This document shows, one piece after another, positions 47,582 to 62,267 of a stretch of DNA of 64,000 nucleotides (within the stretch, counting starts at the first letter, position 1; every line of letters starts with the position of its first letter). The stretch covers positions 5,208,001 to 5,272,000 of the forward strand of contig NW_027331831.1 of assembly GCF_033568475.1 (NCBI RefSeq), written 5' to 3'. Under the pieces are notes generated by a model. The model was not told where the DNA came from, ran no database searches, and saw only the letters and a program-made list of their open reading frames with translations. The DNA is from Henckelia pumila (Eukaryota > Streptophyta > Magnoliopsida > Lamiales > Gesneriaceae). Made by a program: the position numbers and the translations under genes.

Positions 47582-48904
47582 AATATATATATAAATATAT
47601 ATATTTGTATAAGAGTCAACGAGATGAATTCGATCTCCATGATTCGCAGAGAATGCAATTATTGGAGATATCGATTGTTTGAGTGCAATAGCTATCCATG
47701 CTAATAGGGTAATCACATTTGGACATAGTTGCCACTGTTGTCACCAGATATAGATTTTGGTGAAGCGACAAGGGCTCGATACTACATATACAGTGGATTA
47801 AATGTTTTCCACGCTGTAACATAACAACATGAAAAATATTCATGATCAATTAATTATGTCCTTATGTATATATATTTTTCATTGTATGTACAGGTGGTGC
47901 TGGATTTAAGTCAAAACTGGACTTCGGATCTGGGTTGTTCCATATAAAGTTGAAGACACCAGATAAGAAAACAAAGGGGATTGTTACATCCTTCTATGTA
48001 AATTGTTAACTTTTGCTATGATTTCTTTAATAACTGATATACACTACGTACAACATAATTAATATCGGCATATATTTGATCATATGAATATGATGAATAT
48101 AAATCTAGATTATTTATTTATACATGTTTGTTAATTGGTGTAATGACAGTTGACTTCGAACCCAGATGATGGCACACCTCAAGGGAACCATTTTGAGCTC
48201 GATTTCGAGTTTTGGGGTGTGGATAGAAGGGTACAAACGAATATTTTTCTTAATGACGGAGGGCGGAGAGAGCAACGCTTTCATCTGTGGTTTGATCCAT
48301 CCAAAGATTTTCATATGTACCAAATTATCTGGAACTCACACCAAATAGTGTAAGTGTCCCAATTTTGATGTGATGCTTAAATCCAATAATTTTGACATGC
48401 AACTTAGCCAACTTTTGAATTAAGAACAAAACTTAACCAATTTTATTTTTCCAAAAAAAAAACCCTTAATTTATTCAATCCTAGAATGAAATGTTTTATA
48501 TAATTAAATTCATATTTGTTGAATGTGATTTTAGATTCATGGTGGATAACATTCCCATAAGAGTATTCAAGAACAACAGTGCCAAAGGGATAACATTTCC
48601 AAACAAGTCGATGCATGCAGATGCAAGCATATGGAATGCACCATTTGCGGGGCCTGTTACATGGAGCGAAGCCCCTTTTATAGCCCAATATCAAGATTTT
48701 GGTTTCGATGCGTGCTCGGCGCCGGCTAAATCCGGGGATATTTCGCACTGTTCTTCGCAGCAATATTTTTGGAACAAACCTGAATATTGGGAGCTGAGTG
48801 CAGCACAAAAACAACAAATGGATAAATACAAGAAATCTTATATGTTTTATGACTATTGTTCCAACAAGATTACTTGGAAACCGGAATGCTCACTTAATGA
48901 GTAA
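47237..48904 (+). CDS. XTH-like glycoside hydrolase family 16 protein, copy B
   Basis: Exons 47237-47402, 47894-47997, 48150-48349 and 48535-48904 have the same lengths (166, 104, 200 and 370 nt) and phases as copy A, giving 279 aa. The reading frame is intact and the catalytic segment HFELDFEFWG is unchanged. Differences from A are few: S to L after GSG, two R to K near the end of exon 2, E to G, M to V and M to R around the catalytic segment, and N to D near the C-terminus. Intron 1 carries (CA)n(TA)n at about 47535-47607, where A has a different array. The role is as for copy A, and both copies could be expressed. Confidence 0.88.
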
Positions 48905-49180
48905 CGAGTAAACTCAATTTTATTGTAATAAAGGTTCTTTACAATGTTGTCATTTGGTTCAATTAATATGATGGCAACCTATTGCTTATTGGATGATAAA
49001 TCATTTTATTTTACATAATAAGAATGAATTATAATTCACTGAAAGAACCATATGCGCGGCATGTATTAGAAAAATATAAGCCATATATTGCGACAGACTC
49101 GCACGAGAAGGTGTATGTATATGAAATCGAATTTTTAACCATTTATCAAGAATTTTTCCACTAACTCGACACTACTTGAG

Positions 49181-49219
<39 letters not shown>

Positions 49220-49573
49220 AACTTATTATATTAATTTATATCATTTAGGTTTGGTCAAACTCTGGACCCATGAACCTAACTGGTTCAATCCGGGTTGGAG
49301 CCGTCAAATTTTATATAATTTTAAATTTTCAATAAAAAAATTTAAAAAGTTTAAAAATCATTAAATTTATTTTCCAAATTAAATAATAATAATATTCAGT
49401 ACAAAAATAATATTATCACTATTTAAAATCTATTAACTTGTATTCAATAGATAATTAATGAGAAGAAAAAATTAATGATATATTTTTATATTAAACATAT
49501 AATAATAAAATAAAATCATTACAATAAAAAAAATTATAAACTAAAATTATGGCTAGAGTATTAATTATTTAAG

Positions 49574-49616
<43 letters not shown>

Positions 49617-50336
49617 TACATATATATTTTATATCTATATATATGTAAGTATATTTTGGCGGACGAGTTTGGTCAAACCAGGGACCTTTCCACATCTTTT
49701 TAGACCCATTAGGTCGGGTCTAAACCTGCTCCACCAGGACGGGTTTAATACAGGGTTAAGTCTAGACCCGGTCAATTGTCATCCCTAAAAATAAGTAAAT
49801 TGAGTTATTAATTTAGTGGCATGTTCGAAAGTGGGTGGTGGGTTTGGAAGGACCGTCCACATTTTTTAAAATTATGTTATTATGTTATTTCGATAGTATC
49901 GTATGTATGTTGAGGAGTTTTGAAAATATTTACGAATGATTAATTATTTTCTAATAATTTAAATCATTTATAATCAATTATTATATTTGATGAAATATGA
50001 AAGATTTATATTATTTAGGGGAAATCACAATTTTAGTCTTTAATTTTTCTTATTTGTGATTTAATTTGGTCATTTATTTTTCATATTTCAATTTTAGTCA
50101 TTTATGTTTTGATTTTTGGCAAACTTAATCTTTTTTCGTCGAAAGTGATGATGTGACAGTACACAATTCAGTTTCAGATCGTCATTGCATTGCTGCCACA
50201 TCAGTGTCATGTCCGAAAAAGGACTAAAGTTAAGATAAATGACTAAAATTTTTATATCAGACAACATATAAGATCGAAATCTCATAAAGAAATAAACATA
50301 CTTGACCAAACAATGTTTTATACTATTTTTTTTTTG
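48905..50336. other. 3' flank of XTH copy B
   Basis: It corresponds to 29065-29957 plus 34201-34726 in copy A. It includes (TA)n at 49183-49217 and a longer (AAT)n at 49578-49615 than in A. No gene is visible. Confidence 0.5.
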
Positions 50337-50550
50337 GTGACGTTGGAAACCGCAGCTGCTATCTTCGGTGTGCACTGGATAAACCCCCGGACTAACGCAA
50401 TAGTCTGCAAACTACGTTAATCAGGTAAACCACATTAGGCAAGCCCTGTGTGACAAGCTAGTCCAAGAAGGTGTTGGTAGGAGGAATCGAACTTCTGAGT
50501 ACTCCTGACTAAGAATTCACCTACTTCACCAATTTGGATACGTTAGGAGC
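50337..50550 (-). mobile_element. tRNA-derived SINE (Au-like), copy in segment B
   Basis: This is the orthologous insertion of the SINE at 34727-34936. The B box reads GTTCGATTCC on the minus strand. The 17-bp target duplication lies at 50312-50328 and 50551-50567. Confidence 0.8.
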
Positions 50551-51244
50551 AATGTTTTATATTATTTATTCATACTTAAGGTGGACCCTTTATCGCACAA
50601 ATATTACTCGTAGTCACATTTTTTTTTTTTTGTTTCGTTTGATTAATTACATGATAATGAACGTCGAACGATATGGATCAGAGTATCAGACAACGAATGA
50701 GGAAAGGACGACTTCAAATAGCACGAAACGATGCTCACCTCATCAAATATATCGAGGTAGAAATGGCTGCGTACAGCTCAATAACCGAGGCTGTCTTATT
50801 TTTAATCTAAACTCATAAAAAAAACAAAGCTCCTGCACGTTTTCATTTACACTAATATTCCAGTGCACATGCTATATACGTTCTTGTATATTAATCCTTT
50901 TTTTAATGAAAACAACAAAAAATTAAAAATAAAAGTAAATGTTATTAAATTAAAAATGCAATGTTTTTGTAAACAAATAATCATCAAATTAAGCGCAATA
51001 AATACATCAATTTTACAAAGATAGATAGCATTTTCGTAAACAAAAAAACACCGAAGGACATAAAGTAATTGTCATTTTGGTAAACAAGAGACAATATCAA
51101 AAGGTTATGTAAAAAACAAAGAGACCACATAAAATGACCATTTTACCAAATAAATTTGATTTTATTGGGAATTGAGTTAGAATATAATCTTATATTCGTC
51201 TCAAACTTTACCAATTAACTAGAAAAAAGGTTAATTACAAATAC

Positions 51245-52315
51245 CATATTATAATAATATAAAGTACTCTGGTGCATGCGTTGCATTCTTGCACAGTCTG
51301 TTTTTTTAACAAACAAAAACAAAAATAAAATTTTAAATCTTAAAAATGCAAAAAAAAAAAAAATATAACATCTTCGTAAACAAATAGTTACCAGAAAGCA
51401 ATAGATGCGTGAATTTTAAAAAGGTGCGGGATATTTTCGTAAATTTTTTTTTATAAAAAACAAGGGCAGAAAGTGAGTGTTATTTTTGTAATTGAGAAAA
51501 CATCTAATATCTAAAATAAAAGAAGGTCAAATAAAATGACTAATTTGCGCATTACAATTTTGGTTTTTTGGAATTAAGTTATGATATAATCGTAATTTCT
51601 TCTCAAACTTCACCAATTAATTGAAATTAAGTTAACTAATGGATCGGTAAATTTTCTTTAAATCCCCAAATCTAAACATAACTTTGCATCCAGTCTTGTC
51701 ATAACAAAATTGTGTTTGAACTCCTTGATCCATGACAAAATATTTTTGCACTCCCTAGATCCACATGTTTTTTACGGATGAAAATCGGTACAAAACATTG
51801 AAAATACAGAATTAATACATGATATTCGAGCATAATTTTTTTCAAATCTGGTACTACTATATGATTTTTATGTAATAAAAAATATATGAAAGTATTGATA
51901 TTAATTACATATTTGTCATTTTTTTAATGAACAATGGTACTATATACAACACATTGGAATATGATATTAATATATGATATTGGAGTACCAATTGTTTTAA
52001 ATCTAGTACTAATATATGATTATTGAGTATTCAAACATGTGTTGCAAGTGTTGATATAAATAAAATTGCCCAAAATTTTATCTTTTGTATCAGATCTAAA
52101 CTAGTTAGTGTTCAAATATAATATATTAGTAACATAGTTTCAATATTTTGTATCGATTTTCACATGTATTACACGTAAAATAATATATGGGTCCAGGGAG
52201 TGTACGTAGAAACATTTTGGTGTGAATCAGAGAGTGCAAACATATTTTTTTCCCTACAATAACTGAATGTAAAGTTATGTTTAAATTTGGAGAGTTAAAA
52301 CAAATTTACCCTTAA
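51245..52315. repeat. Diverged tandem copy of the flank, followed by a MITE-like element
   Basis: 51280-51645 is a diverged repeat of 50930-51236 (shared 'TTCGTAAACAAA', 'ATAAAATGACYA', 'CTCAAACTT(T/C)ACCAATTAA'). 51646-52315 is related to the element at 35637-36375, with inverted ends (AAATCTAAACATAACTTTGC versus TAAAGTTATGTTTAAATTTG). No gene is present. Confidence 0.6.
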
Positions 52316-52482
52316 AGGATCTCTACTATAACGATATAGTAAGATATTTCACCCAAAGTTTAATTAATTAACTCTAAAATCTCAAAAACTTTCAAATTGT
52401 GTATTATTGATCGAACAAATGTACTTGCTAACCCCATTACGATATATGTAGTAAGCCACATTCCTGTAAGTATAGAACTCAA

Positions 52483-52815
52483 CTAATTCAGTAAGCACCT
52501 GAGTTTCCTAGTAGCTGGGATGGACCAATAGTCATACACCATGTAAGATTTCGGTAGCGTTCCATTATTTGTTTATGTTAAGCATTTAGTTCCGAGTATT
52601 CAGGCTTGTTCCGAAAATATTGTGGAGACGCGCAATGGGCGATGCCGGTGGATTGAGCCGGATCGGAACACGCGTCGACATTGGAATCTTGATAATGAGC
52701 GAAGAAGGTGGCTTGACCCCGGTCGACGACTCCGGCCCAGGGTGCATTCGATATGGTCGCCTCTGCATGCATCGACCTGGTTGGATACTCCATGCACTCT
52801 TTTTTCCATATATGT
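52483..52815 (-). pseudogene. Third XTH-like copy, last exon only, broken
   Basis: The translation 'SMHAEATISNAPWAG', 'FAHYQDSNVDACSDP', 'HCASPQYFRNKPEYSELNA' parallels exon 4 of the intact genes. It then has an in-frame TAA and a 1-nt deletion before 'SYMVYDYW', where the conserved Cys is Trp. No exons 1-3 are found upstream on the minus strand. It is more diverged and more GC-rich than copies A and B, so it derives from an older XTH relative in opposite orientation. Confidence 0.85.
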
Positions 52816-52974
52816 TTGATAGGTTACACCTAAAAATTCAACTGGGTCTGAGCCCAATCATGAATGCCCACTCCAAATATTTTTGAGGCCCAAACTTATT
52901 TAAATATTATATATATTTAATTCAAGCAGACCCTGAATTCTACAAAAGCCCATAAGAAGTCTTACACGTAAACC

Positions 52975-53679
52975 ATGATTTGTTAGCTGGAATAATGCAG
53001 CAAAACTTGCGTCATCGAAAGTTCAAAGAGTCAATAGCGGGAAGGCCGCCCAAAAACTTAGAGAAATTACTGGAAAGAGCTGAGAAATACATACGAGTTG
53101 AAGAATCTATAGAGCCGCACTACTTGAATAAAAGAAAAAGAGAAGAAGATAAATCTGATATTAGAAAGCGAGACGAGAAGCAAACAGCACAGAGCCCTCG
53201 CCTCCAGAATATACCTCTCAATGCACGTCTGACCAATATACTGGTCGTGGCTAAAAAACAGGGATTGTTGCGTCCTCCTCGCCCAATGCAAAATAATCCA
53301 AAGCGCCAATGTTCGGAAAAGTACTGCCATTTTCATAAAGATAAATGTCATACTAGGGAAGATTACTTCAGTTTGCGAGCAGAAATTGAAAAACTCATAA
53401 AGCACGGACATTTTGGGGAATTTTGTGGACAAGTCCCACGGTGAGAAGCAAGATGACAGGCTTCGGGACGAACAACCAAAACGTGACTATCAAAAGCGCC
53501 ATGAGGAAACTGGGAAACAACATGAGCAAGCTGATGAAAATTTACCCTCGGGAGGGGTAATCATCGTAATCACTGGGGGTCCTGCTTGTGGCGATTCGAA
53601 CAATGCAAGAAAATCTCTTCTGCGGGCAGCAAAAGAAACCAACAATTTATCTAGCCCCACATCCTTCCTGATATATTAA
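52975..53679 (+). pseudogene. Ty3/gypsy (Tat-type) gag, C-terminal part
   Basis: It begins mid-protein ('LLAGIMQQNLRHRKFKESI', 'LEKLLERAEKYIRVEE') and includes a knuckle-like stretch 'KYCHFHKDKCHTREDYFSLR'. A frameshift near 53425 moves to 'VDKSHGEKQ', and the region ends at 'ITGGPACGDSNNARK', the usual gag end in this lineage. The 5' LTR, leader and N-terminal gag are missing. Degree of decay: moderate. Confidence 0.8.
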
Positions 53680-54815
53680 ATTGGAACCATCCAAGATGAA
53701 TTATCATTCAGTGAAAAAGATCTGGAGAACCCTCGGGGTACCCATAATGATGCTTTAATCATCTCAGCCACAATCTCCAATTTTTGGGTAAAGAAAATTC
53801 TAGTGGATTCAGGAAGTGCGGCCGACATAATTTTTCATGATGCATTCGTGAAGTTGGGTATTAGTAATGCACAGTTAACTCCAGTCAACACTCCACTAGT
53901 CGGATTTTCTGGAGAGATAGTTGAAGCTTTGGGAAAAGTAACACTTCCTCTTTCCTTGGGTTCTTACCCCAAACGGTCTACTAAGATTGTGAAATTCCTT
54001 GTAGTAAAATCTTCATCTGCATACAATGTGATATTGGGACGACCAAGTCTCAATATATTCCAAGCCATCAGATCGACCTATCATATGAAGCTGAAGTTTC
54101 CGACTCCAAGAGGAGTAGGAGAAACCATTGGTGACCATCGTCTAGCCAGAGAGTGTCATGCGGTGACACTACGGGGTTCATCAGGAAATTGTAAAAGACA
54201 AATTTCTAGTGAGGAAAGAGCACCGAAACCTGGAAAATTTTTACGTGAAAATGGAATACATTTGGTGGATGAAGAAGCCGAGAGCAAAGAGAGAATAACA
54301 GCAACCGAAACTCTGAAACACGTGGCAATCATTCCAACTGATCCCAAGAAAACCCTGAAGATCGGGACCGAAATACCTCCTGAGTTGGAAGAGAAGTTGA
54401 AAAATTTCCTCGGTCTCAACTTGGATGTATTTGCCTGGGGAGATGAGCCTCTGCCCGAAATACCTCATGAACATGCGCTCCATCAATTCCGTATTGATCC
54501 AAAGATGAAACCTGTAAAGCAAAAGAAAAGAGCATTTGGTCCAGAGAAAAATCGGCATATAGCCGCTAAAGTGGAGAAACTCTTAGCGGCAAAGTACATC
54601 AGACCAGTTACATACCCAGATTGGCTTGCAAATGTTGTTTTAGTACCGAAGCCTGGAGGAAAGTGACGTTTGTGTATAGATTTCACTGATCTCAATAAAG
54701 CATGCCCCAAAGATCCGTTTCCACTCTCACGAATTGATTTGCTAGTCGATTCGACAGCAGGATGTGAGCTGCTCACTTTTCTTGATGTGTGTCAAGGATA
54801 CAATCAGATTGGTCT
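53680..54815 (+). pseudogene. Tat-type gypsy protease and start of RT
   Basis: The aspartic protease has DSGSAADIIF (about 53806) and the flap or ILGRPSLN motif. It is followed by a linker and the RT N-terminus ('FRIDPKMKPVKQKKRAFG', 'YIRPVTYPDWLANVVLVPK', 'KACPKDPFPLSRID', 'FLDVCQGYNQIG'). A stop (TGA, about 54664) sits inside the conserved 'KPGGK-R' stretch. The gene is cut at 54815 by a solo LTR and resumes at 59573. Confidence 0.88.
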
Positions 54816-55527
54816 TGAAACGACCCTGACCTCTACTAATTAATAATTAAATAAATACGGGTTTTCATAAATTTTCGGCATGACCTAACTATTTAAATAA
54901 CAATCCACCTGTCACAGACATCAATTTAAAAGAAAAGAAAACAACTGACAATACTAAATAAACTAGACCGAAAAAAAGAAACGAGAACCCAAGAAATATT
55001 TTCGTTAATCAAATATCTCAAATTCTTAAACAGTTTGATATTACAAGCCCATAAACCATAAATAAATCCTTTCGTTTACACTGTCCAATCAATAAATAAT
55101 AAACTTTAAAGTAATAAAGATTGAACAACTAATGCGGAAGACTGACATATGTCGGAGGGAAGTGCCGTGCCCGCATTGCAGTCTGCTCGATAGTCATGCC
55201 CCTCAATCTCATAAAATAATCTAACCTGCACCAAGTAAATGTAGTGAGCCTAGGGGCCCAACAAAAATATGGAAAAAATAACGAGTACTACATAAATACA
55301 AGCACACACAAATTAAAAATAGCTTGTAATAAAATATATTTTTGTGCCCTTAACTTAAATAAATGTTTTCTGAATAAATGACGTAAACATGAATGAAACA
55401 TATGCATGGCTAAGTTGAACATAAATAACTGAATAAACTGAGCTGAAAATAGTCATAAATATTGAACTTAGATCCTTGGATTGTGACTCTGTGATTTCGA
55501 TCATGATCATGGCTGCAGTGCACTATG

Positions 55528-55712
55528 CCGCAAGGAAGTCAGGATTTCTCCCAACCGTCTTGCCCATACTTGGTAAGGGAAGCTAGGATTTCTCCCGGCC
55601 CATCCAAACCCATACTTGGTAAGGGAAGCTAGGATTTCTCCCGGCCCGTCCAAACTCATAAATTTGGTAAGGGAAGCCAGAACGTCTCCCAGCCCATCCA
55701 AACCCATACTTT
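55528..55712. repeat. Tandem repeat, about 60-bp units
   Basis: Three to four copies of the unit 'GGTAAGGGAAGCTAGGATTT' + 'CTCCCGGCCCATCCAAACCC' follow one another inside the solo LTR, with small differences between them. Confidence 0.85.
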
Positions 55713-57418
55713 CTATAGTCACAATCATCTCACTTTGTTCCTGAAAATATTTTCTTTCATACTTGAATATGGACTTAGCATGCATATGTAAATATGTCGT
55801 ACATGTAAATATTTGATCGTTAATCATGCAAATGACTCACTCATGGATGATCGGGATGGTGATTTAGGAACTAAACCAAAGGATGGGAACACTAAATCCA
55901 TAAATTTGTACTTAAGACAAAATGGGAGCGGTTAGCCCGTAAAATTTATAACTTACTCGATTCTTATTCAAAAAGGATTCCGCTTGAAACCACGACTCCA
56001 TGGCACTTAGAACTAGGTAGAGAAATCATCCTCGGAATTTATTTCCTAAGCAATTATTTTACAAAAAAACTAATTTCGGGCAGCAGCCCTTGAGCTTAAA
56101 CATTATTTCTGCACCTAATAAATAAAAAAAACTCTTACACTCGACCCAAACTTAACCGAATTACTTCCCGCTTGAAATGACGTAATCCCGACATGTAAGA
56201 CTAATTCCAGACCCAAGCTCATAGCCAAATTCTGGTTTTAACCCAACCTTAGTCATATATTCCCGGACAGCTCAAACGTTCCAGAAATTCTGCTCAAGCC
56301 CACTACTTGTACTTAAACAAAAACTTAACTATATTTCTCCCAAATCTTCAAGTCACTAAACTAGGACCAAGACCAACATTTAACCTCATTACAAGCACCT
56401 ACAACTCACCTCAAACCTACCTAAACTCAGCTCGAAAGCAGCCCCCCAACCACCCTCAAAACCGAGCCTCTTATTCCCAATTTCGATCGCACCTCCAAAC
56501 AAACTTACAAGCCAACTACAAGCCCACATAAAAGCTACCATGTGACTACATTTCACCCATGGTCACCATCCCAATTCAACACCAACAAAGCACAAGATTT
56601 TTGAACAAACATGATATGTAAACAATCCGAAAAGTTCGAACCACAGGCCATGAATAAAAGTCTGGAAAGTTTTCGAGCACATGCCATGAACAGCCTGGAG
56701 GTTTCGAACACCTAAGATATGAATAAAATTGGAAATGCTCGAACCAACACCGTGAGAGTGAAATAAATTTTGAACACATAGCATGAAAGCAAAAACATCT
56801 GGACATTCCGAACTCATGCTCGTGGTATCAACTCTAAAATTTCGAACATCACACCATGACACGAAATCTGGAAATTTCTCGAGCCAACATGCTAAGGGAG
56901 AACCAATCTGAAATTTCGAACAAAAAAGTATGGAGAAAACAGGACATTCAAACTCACGACATAAATATACAAGTCATAGCAGTAACCCGAACCAAGCAAA
57001 TGCAAGAAATTTCTTAAAATTTTCGAAGAGCAGGGCATAGCATATAAACCAAAATTTGACAAGAAATGCATCACACAAATTATATTATTCCACATATTGA
57101 AGGAAGAAAACCATCATCCTTGCCTAAACTTAGAGAAGAAACGAAATGGGGAGCTCGAAAGGGCTGGAATCGAGCCGAGGGAATGGAGAAGAAACTCGAG
57201 CAGCTCGAGCTATGGATGAGCTGCGCCGCTGCTGGTGGCTGTCCGGACGTGCAGGCGGCGGGCGGTGACGGGAAACAGGTGAGGGAGATGAAGATGCCAC
57301 TTATTCTTGGTGAAGAGGATTGAAGAATGTCGTGAGGTGTGTGTGTGTGTTAGGCGTAAGTTTTAGTGTATATTTTGGGTGTAAAATGTTGGAGGCTAGG
57401 GTTTAGTCTTGAGTCTAA

Positions 57419-58853
<1,435 letters not shown>

Positions 58854-59572
58854 TAAGTGTAAGGTTGAGAGTGTATGTATAGGTGTAAGCATATAAAATG
58901 TGAGTGTGTGAGTGCAATGGGAAAAGTGCTACTCAACTTTAAAAGTGCTACTCAAACTAGCAACTTTGGGTCTAAATATTTAATTGCACTAAAAAAAAAT
59001 GCACAAGCTAGAAAATCCAGGAATTAAACACTATAAATATTTTGATGTCACGACAACGAGTAAAATATTTAAATAACAAGTTGAGCGATTAAAATAATTT
59101 AAACAGGCTAGGCTAATGTTTAAAATAATTTAAATAAATAAACAAGCGAAAATAAAATAAAATAAATAAATAAAAATCTTTAAAATGATTTGTACAATTA
59201 TAAAGGATTTAAATAAATAAGCTAGAAATTTAAAATAATTTAAAATAACTAATCACTAAACTTAGGCTATTTAAAATAAATAAATTGGACACTCGAAAAT
59301 ATTTAAACAAATAAGCTAAACAGTTAGAATCATTTAAAATAATAAACTAAACAATTAAAATAATTTAAATAAGCAAGCTTAAACCTTTAAAATATTAACA
59401 CAATGAAGTTGCACAATAAAAATCATTTTGAATAAATAATAAAATATTTTATTAGCACATAATTTCAAATAAATAATTTAAATAAATTAAACTTAAAAAT
59501 AATAACAATCCTAATATTTATTTAATTTAATGCATGTGATTTAGTAAATTGGATTTTAGGTGCTACGGGTCT

Positions 59573-62267
59573 AGCATCAGAAGATCAAGAAAAAATCAAG
59601 TTTCATCACTGATAGGGGGATTTATTGCTATGATGTTATGCCGTTTGGGCTGAAGAATGCTGGGGCTACCTATCAACGTCTGGTAAATACCATGTTCGAA
59701 CACTTGATCGGGCGTAACATGGAAGTTTATATAGATGACATGCTCGTCAAAAGTATCTAAGCGTCTAATCACTTGGAAGACCTTGAGGAATGCTTCAGTA
59801 TACTCAAAAAATACAGGATGAAACTTAATCCGGATAAATGCACTTTTGGTGTACGAGGAGGCAAATTTCTTGGTTATATGGTGTCAGAACGAGGAATAGA
59901 GGCCAACCCTGAAAAAATCAAAACAATTTTAAACATGAATCCTCTGAAGAGTGTAAAAGACATCCAAGAGTTGATAGGACGTTTGGCCGCCCTCAACCGA
60001 TTTATCTAAAGATCTGCAGACAAGGGTTTACCATTTTTCAAAATGCTGAGAAGTGGGAAAGGTTTTCGATGGACAGAAGAGTGTCAGCAAGCATTTGATG
60101 AGTTGAAAACACATCTGACCTCTCCGCCGCTGTTGGTAAAACCAAACGAAGGTGACACCCTGTTAATTTATCTGGCAATATCTGCGGAGGCGGTAAGTGC
60201 AGTATTGGTTTCTGAATTAGGACGTGAGCACAAACCAGTTTATTATATAATTCAAACTTTACACGAAGCAGAATTCAGATATACAAAGATCGAGAAACTG
60301 ACACTGGCTTTGGTAACTGCAGCGAGAAAACTACGTCCTTACTTTCAGTCTCATCCAATAATTGTACTCACCAATCATCCTCTCAAACAAATTATCTCGA
60401 GTCCTGAAGCATCAGGAAGAATGGTTAAGTGGGTGATCAAACTAAGCCAATATATAATTGAATATCGCCCGCATCCAGCGATTAAAGCACAAATTCTGGC
60501 TGATTTTCTGGTAGAGATGACAGTAACTCAAGAAGAAAGCTCCACCCTGACGTGGATGGTTTATGTCGACGGGTCATCAACCTCTACAGGAAGCGGGTGC
60601 AGGTATAGTTGTGGAAAGCCCACAGGGAGATAAATTTCAATATGCCATCAAATTTCTATTCTCTGCAACAAATAATGAGGCAGAGCATGAAGCTTTCATC
60701 ATGGGAATTCAATTGGCCTTATCGGTCGGAGCAAAAAGACTGACAATACACAGTGACTCCCAACTTATCGTCAGTCAGGTTAATGGAAATTTTGAAGCGA
60801 AGGAAGATAAAATGCTTGGATACCTCATTCAAGTGAATGATCTTCTCTCGCGTTTAGACAACTACGGTGTAAAACAAATATCTACAGTGGAGAATGAGTC
60901 AGCGGACCGTCTCGCCAAGTTAGCAAGCTACTTGGCCAACATTGATAATAGAAAAATTACATTCCTAACATATGGCAAGGAGAAAATTGATGGAAGTGAT
61001 GTTACAATCTTTTGTGCTGACAACGAAGAACCTAGCTGGAAATATGAAATAATCGACTATTTGAGGCAGGGTAACCTTCCTGCTAACCAAGTCGAAGCTC
61101 GAAAACTTAGAGTGAGAGCTGCTCGGTTCACGATCATTGATGGAGAACTGTACAAAAGAGGTTTCTCTTCACCTTACCTAAAGTGTCTAATTCCAGCTAA
61201 GGGAAACTATGTGCTCCGTGAAATTCATGAAGGAATATGTGGAAATCACTTAGCTGGCAGAGCTCTTGCAGGGAAAGCACTACGCCAAGGATACTTCTGG
61301 CCAACGATGAAGCAAGACGCTATCAAGTTAGCGAAGCACTGTCATGCATGTCAGGAGCATGCTAACTTCCATCACCAGCCGGCTACAATCTTGCAACCCC
61401 TAGAAAGTCCTTTACCTTTTGCTCAGTAGGGAATGGATTTGGTAGGTCCTTTTCCTCCTGCTACCGGACAAAGAAGATTTCTGATAGTTGTTGTGGATTA
61501 TTTCACCAAATGGTTCAAAGCTGAACCATTGGCCAAAATATCCGAAAGAGATGTAATCAATTTCTTATGAAAGAATATAGTATGCAGATTTGGCATTCCT
61601 CAAACTTTGGTTTCAAACAATGGAACTCAGTTTTCTGGAGCGAAAATAAAAGATTGGTGCAAAGGACTTTTCATCAAGCAGTTCTTCACTTCTGTTGGGA
61701 ATCCTCAAGCAAATGGGCAAACCGAGGTCACCAACCGGACCATTCTACAGCACCTCAAAACACGTCTGAGCAATGCTAAAGGAAAATGAGTGGATGATTT
61801 GCCAAGTGTTCTACGGGCATATCGAACCACTCCACGCTCTTCAACTGGAGAATATCCTTTCAACCTGGCCTACAAAGCGGAATCTGTGGCTCCTGCCGAA
61901 ATTAATTGGAGAGCAATCATGACAAGTGAAACAGTACACTTCATCTGGGAATGACCAAGCCCTTCGAATTTCATTGGACTTGGTGGATGAACTGAGAGAT
62001 GAAGCTTCGATACGAGCCGAGAGATATCGAGCTTGTATGACTAAAGCATACAATGACAGAGTCAAACCAAGATCTTTTCAAGTAGGAGACTTGGTTTTGA
62101 GAAAATCTGACATCTTGAAGTCTGTGGGTAAATTGGACCAAAAATGGGAAGACCCGTACAAAGTAATTGAGATTGTGATGATGAGAACATATCACCTCCA
62201 ACATTCAGATGGAAGAATACTTCCCAGACCTTGGAACGTGGCCAACCTGAAGAAGTTTTATGCATAA
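59573..62267 (+). pseudogene. Tat-type gypsy pol: RT, two RNase H domains, integrase
   Basis: Order: RT ('YDVMPFGLKNAGATYQRL', YIDDM at about 59731), RT thumb and connection with RNase H ('GFRWTEECQQAFDELK', 'PVYYIIQTLHEAE'), a second RNase H ('WMVYVDGSSTSTGSG', 'NNEAEHEAFIMGIQLAL', 'IHSDSQLIVSQVNGNFE'), then integrase with HHCC finger ('CGNHLAGRALAGKALRQGYF', 'AKHCHACQ'), core ('GMDLVGPFPPATGQRRFLIV', 'VSNNGTQFSG', 'ANGQTEVTNRTI') and a C-terminal end at 62267. The extra RNase H marks the Tat/Ogre group. Multiple stops and frameshifts (59758, 60007, near 60600, 61427, 61568, 61787, 61951) make it inactive. The integrase second Asp reads VSNNGTQ, with Asp replaced by Asn. Confidence 0.9.

Larger units (their letters stand above)
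45684..51236. repeat. Duplicated segment, copy B (empty MULE site)
   Basis: It is collinear with copy A (26123-35636 without the MULE) and highly similar in genes, introns and flanks. It keeps the full outer MITE and about 0.3 kb missing from A, and has no MULE at about 49835. The left border abuts the Sirevirus LTR. Confidence 0.95.

Noticed and set aside
51265..51300. Possible third Helitron end (GTGCATGCGTTGCA near AGTAC)
   Set aside because: Hairpin-like but lacks the CTRR terminus and no partner 5' end was found.
52320..52335. Helitron-like 5' start A|TCTCTACTATA
   Set aside because: No matching 3' hairpin and CTRR found downstream in the same orientation.
55528..55712. CRISPR-like spacing of repeats
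   Set aside because: Units are contiguous tandem repeats with similar inter-unit sequence in a plant LTR; not a CRISPR array.
57066..57323. 85-aa ORF in the large solo LTR
   Set aside because: Lies in LTR sequence and shows no recognisable domain.
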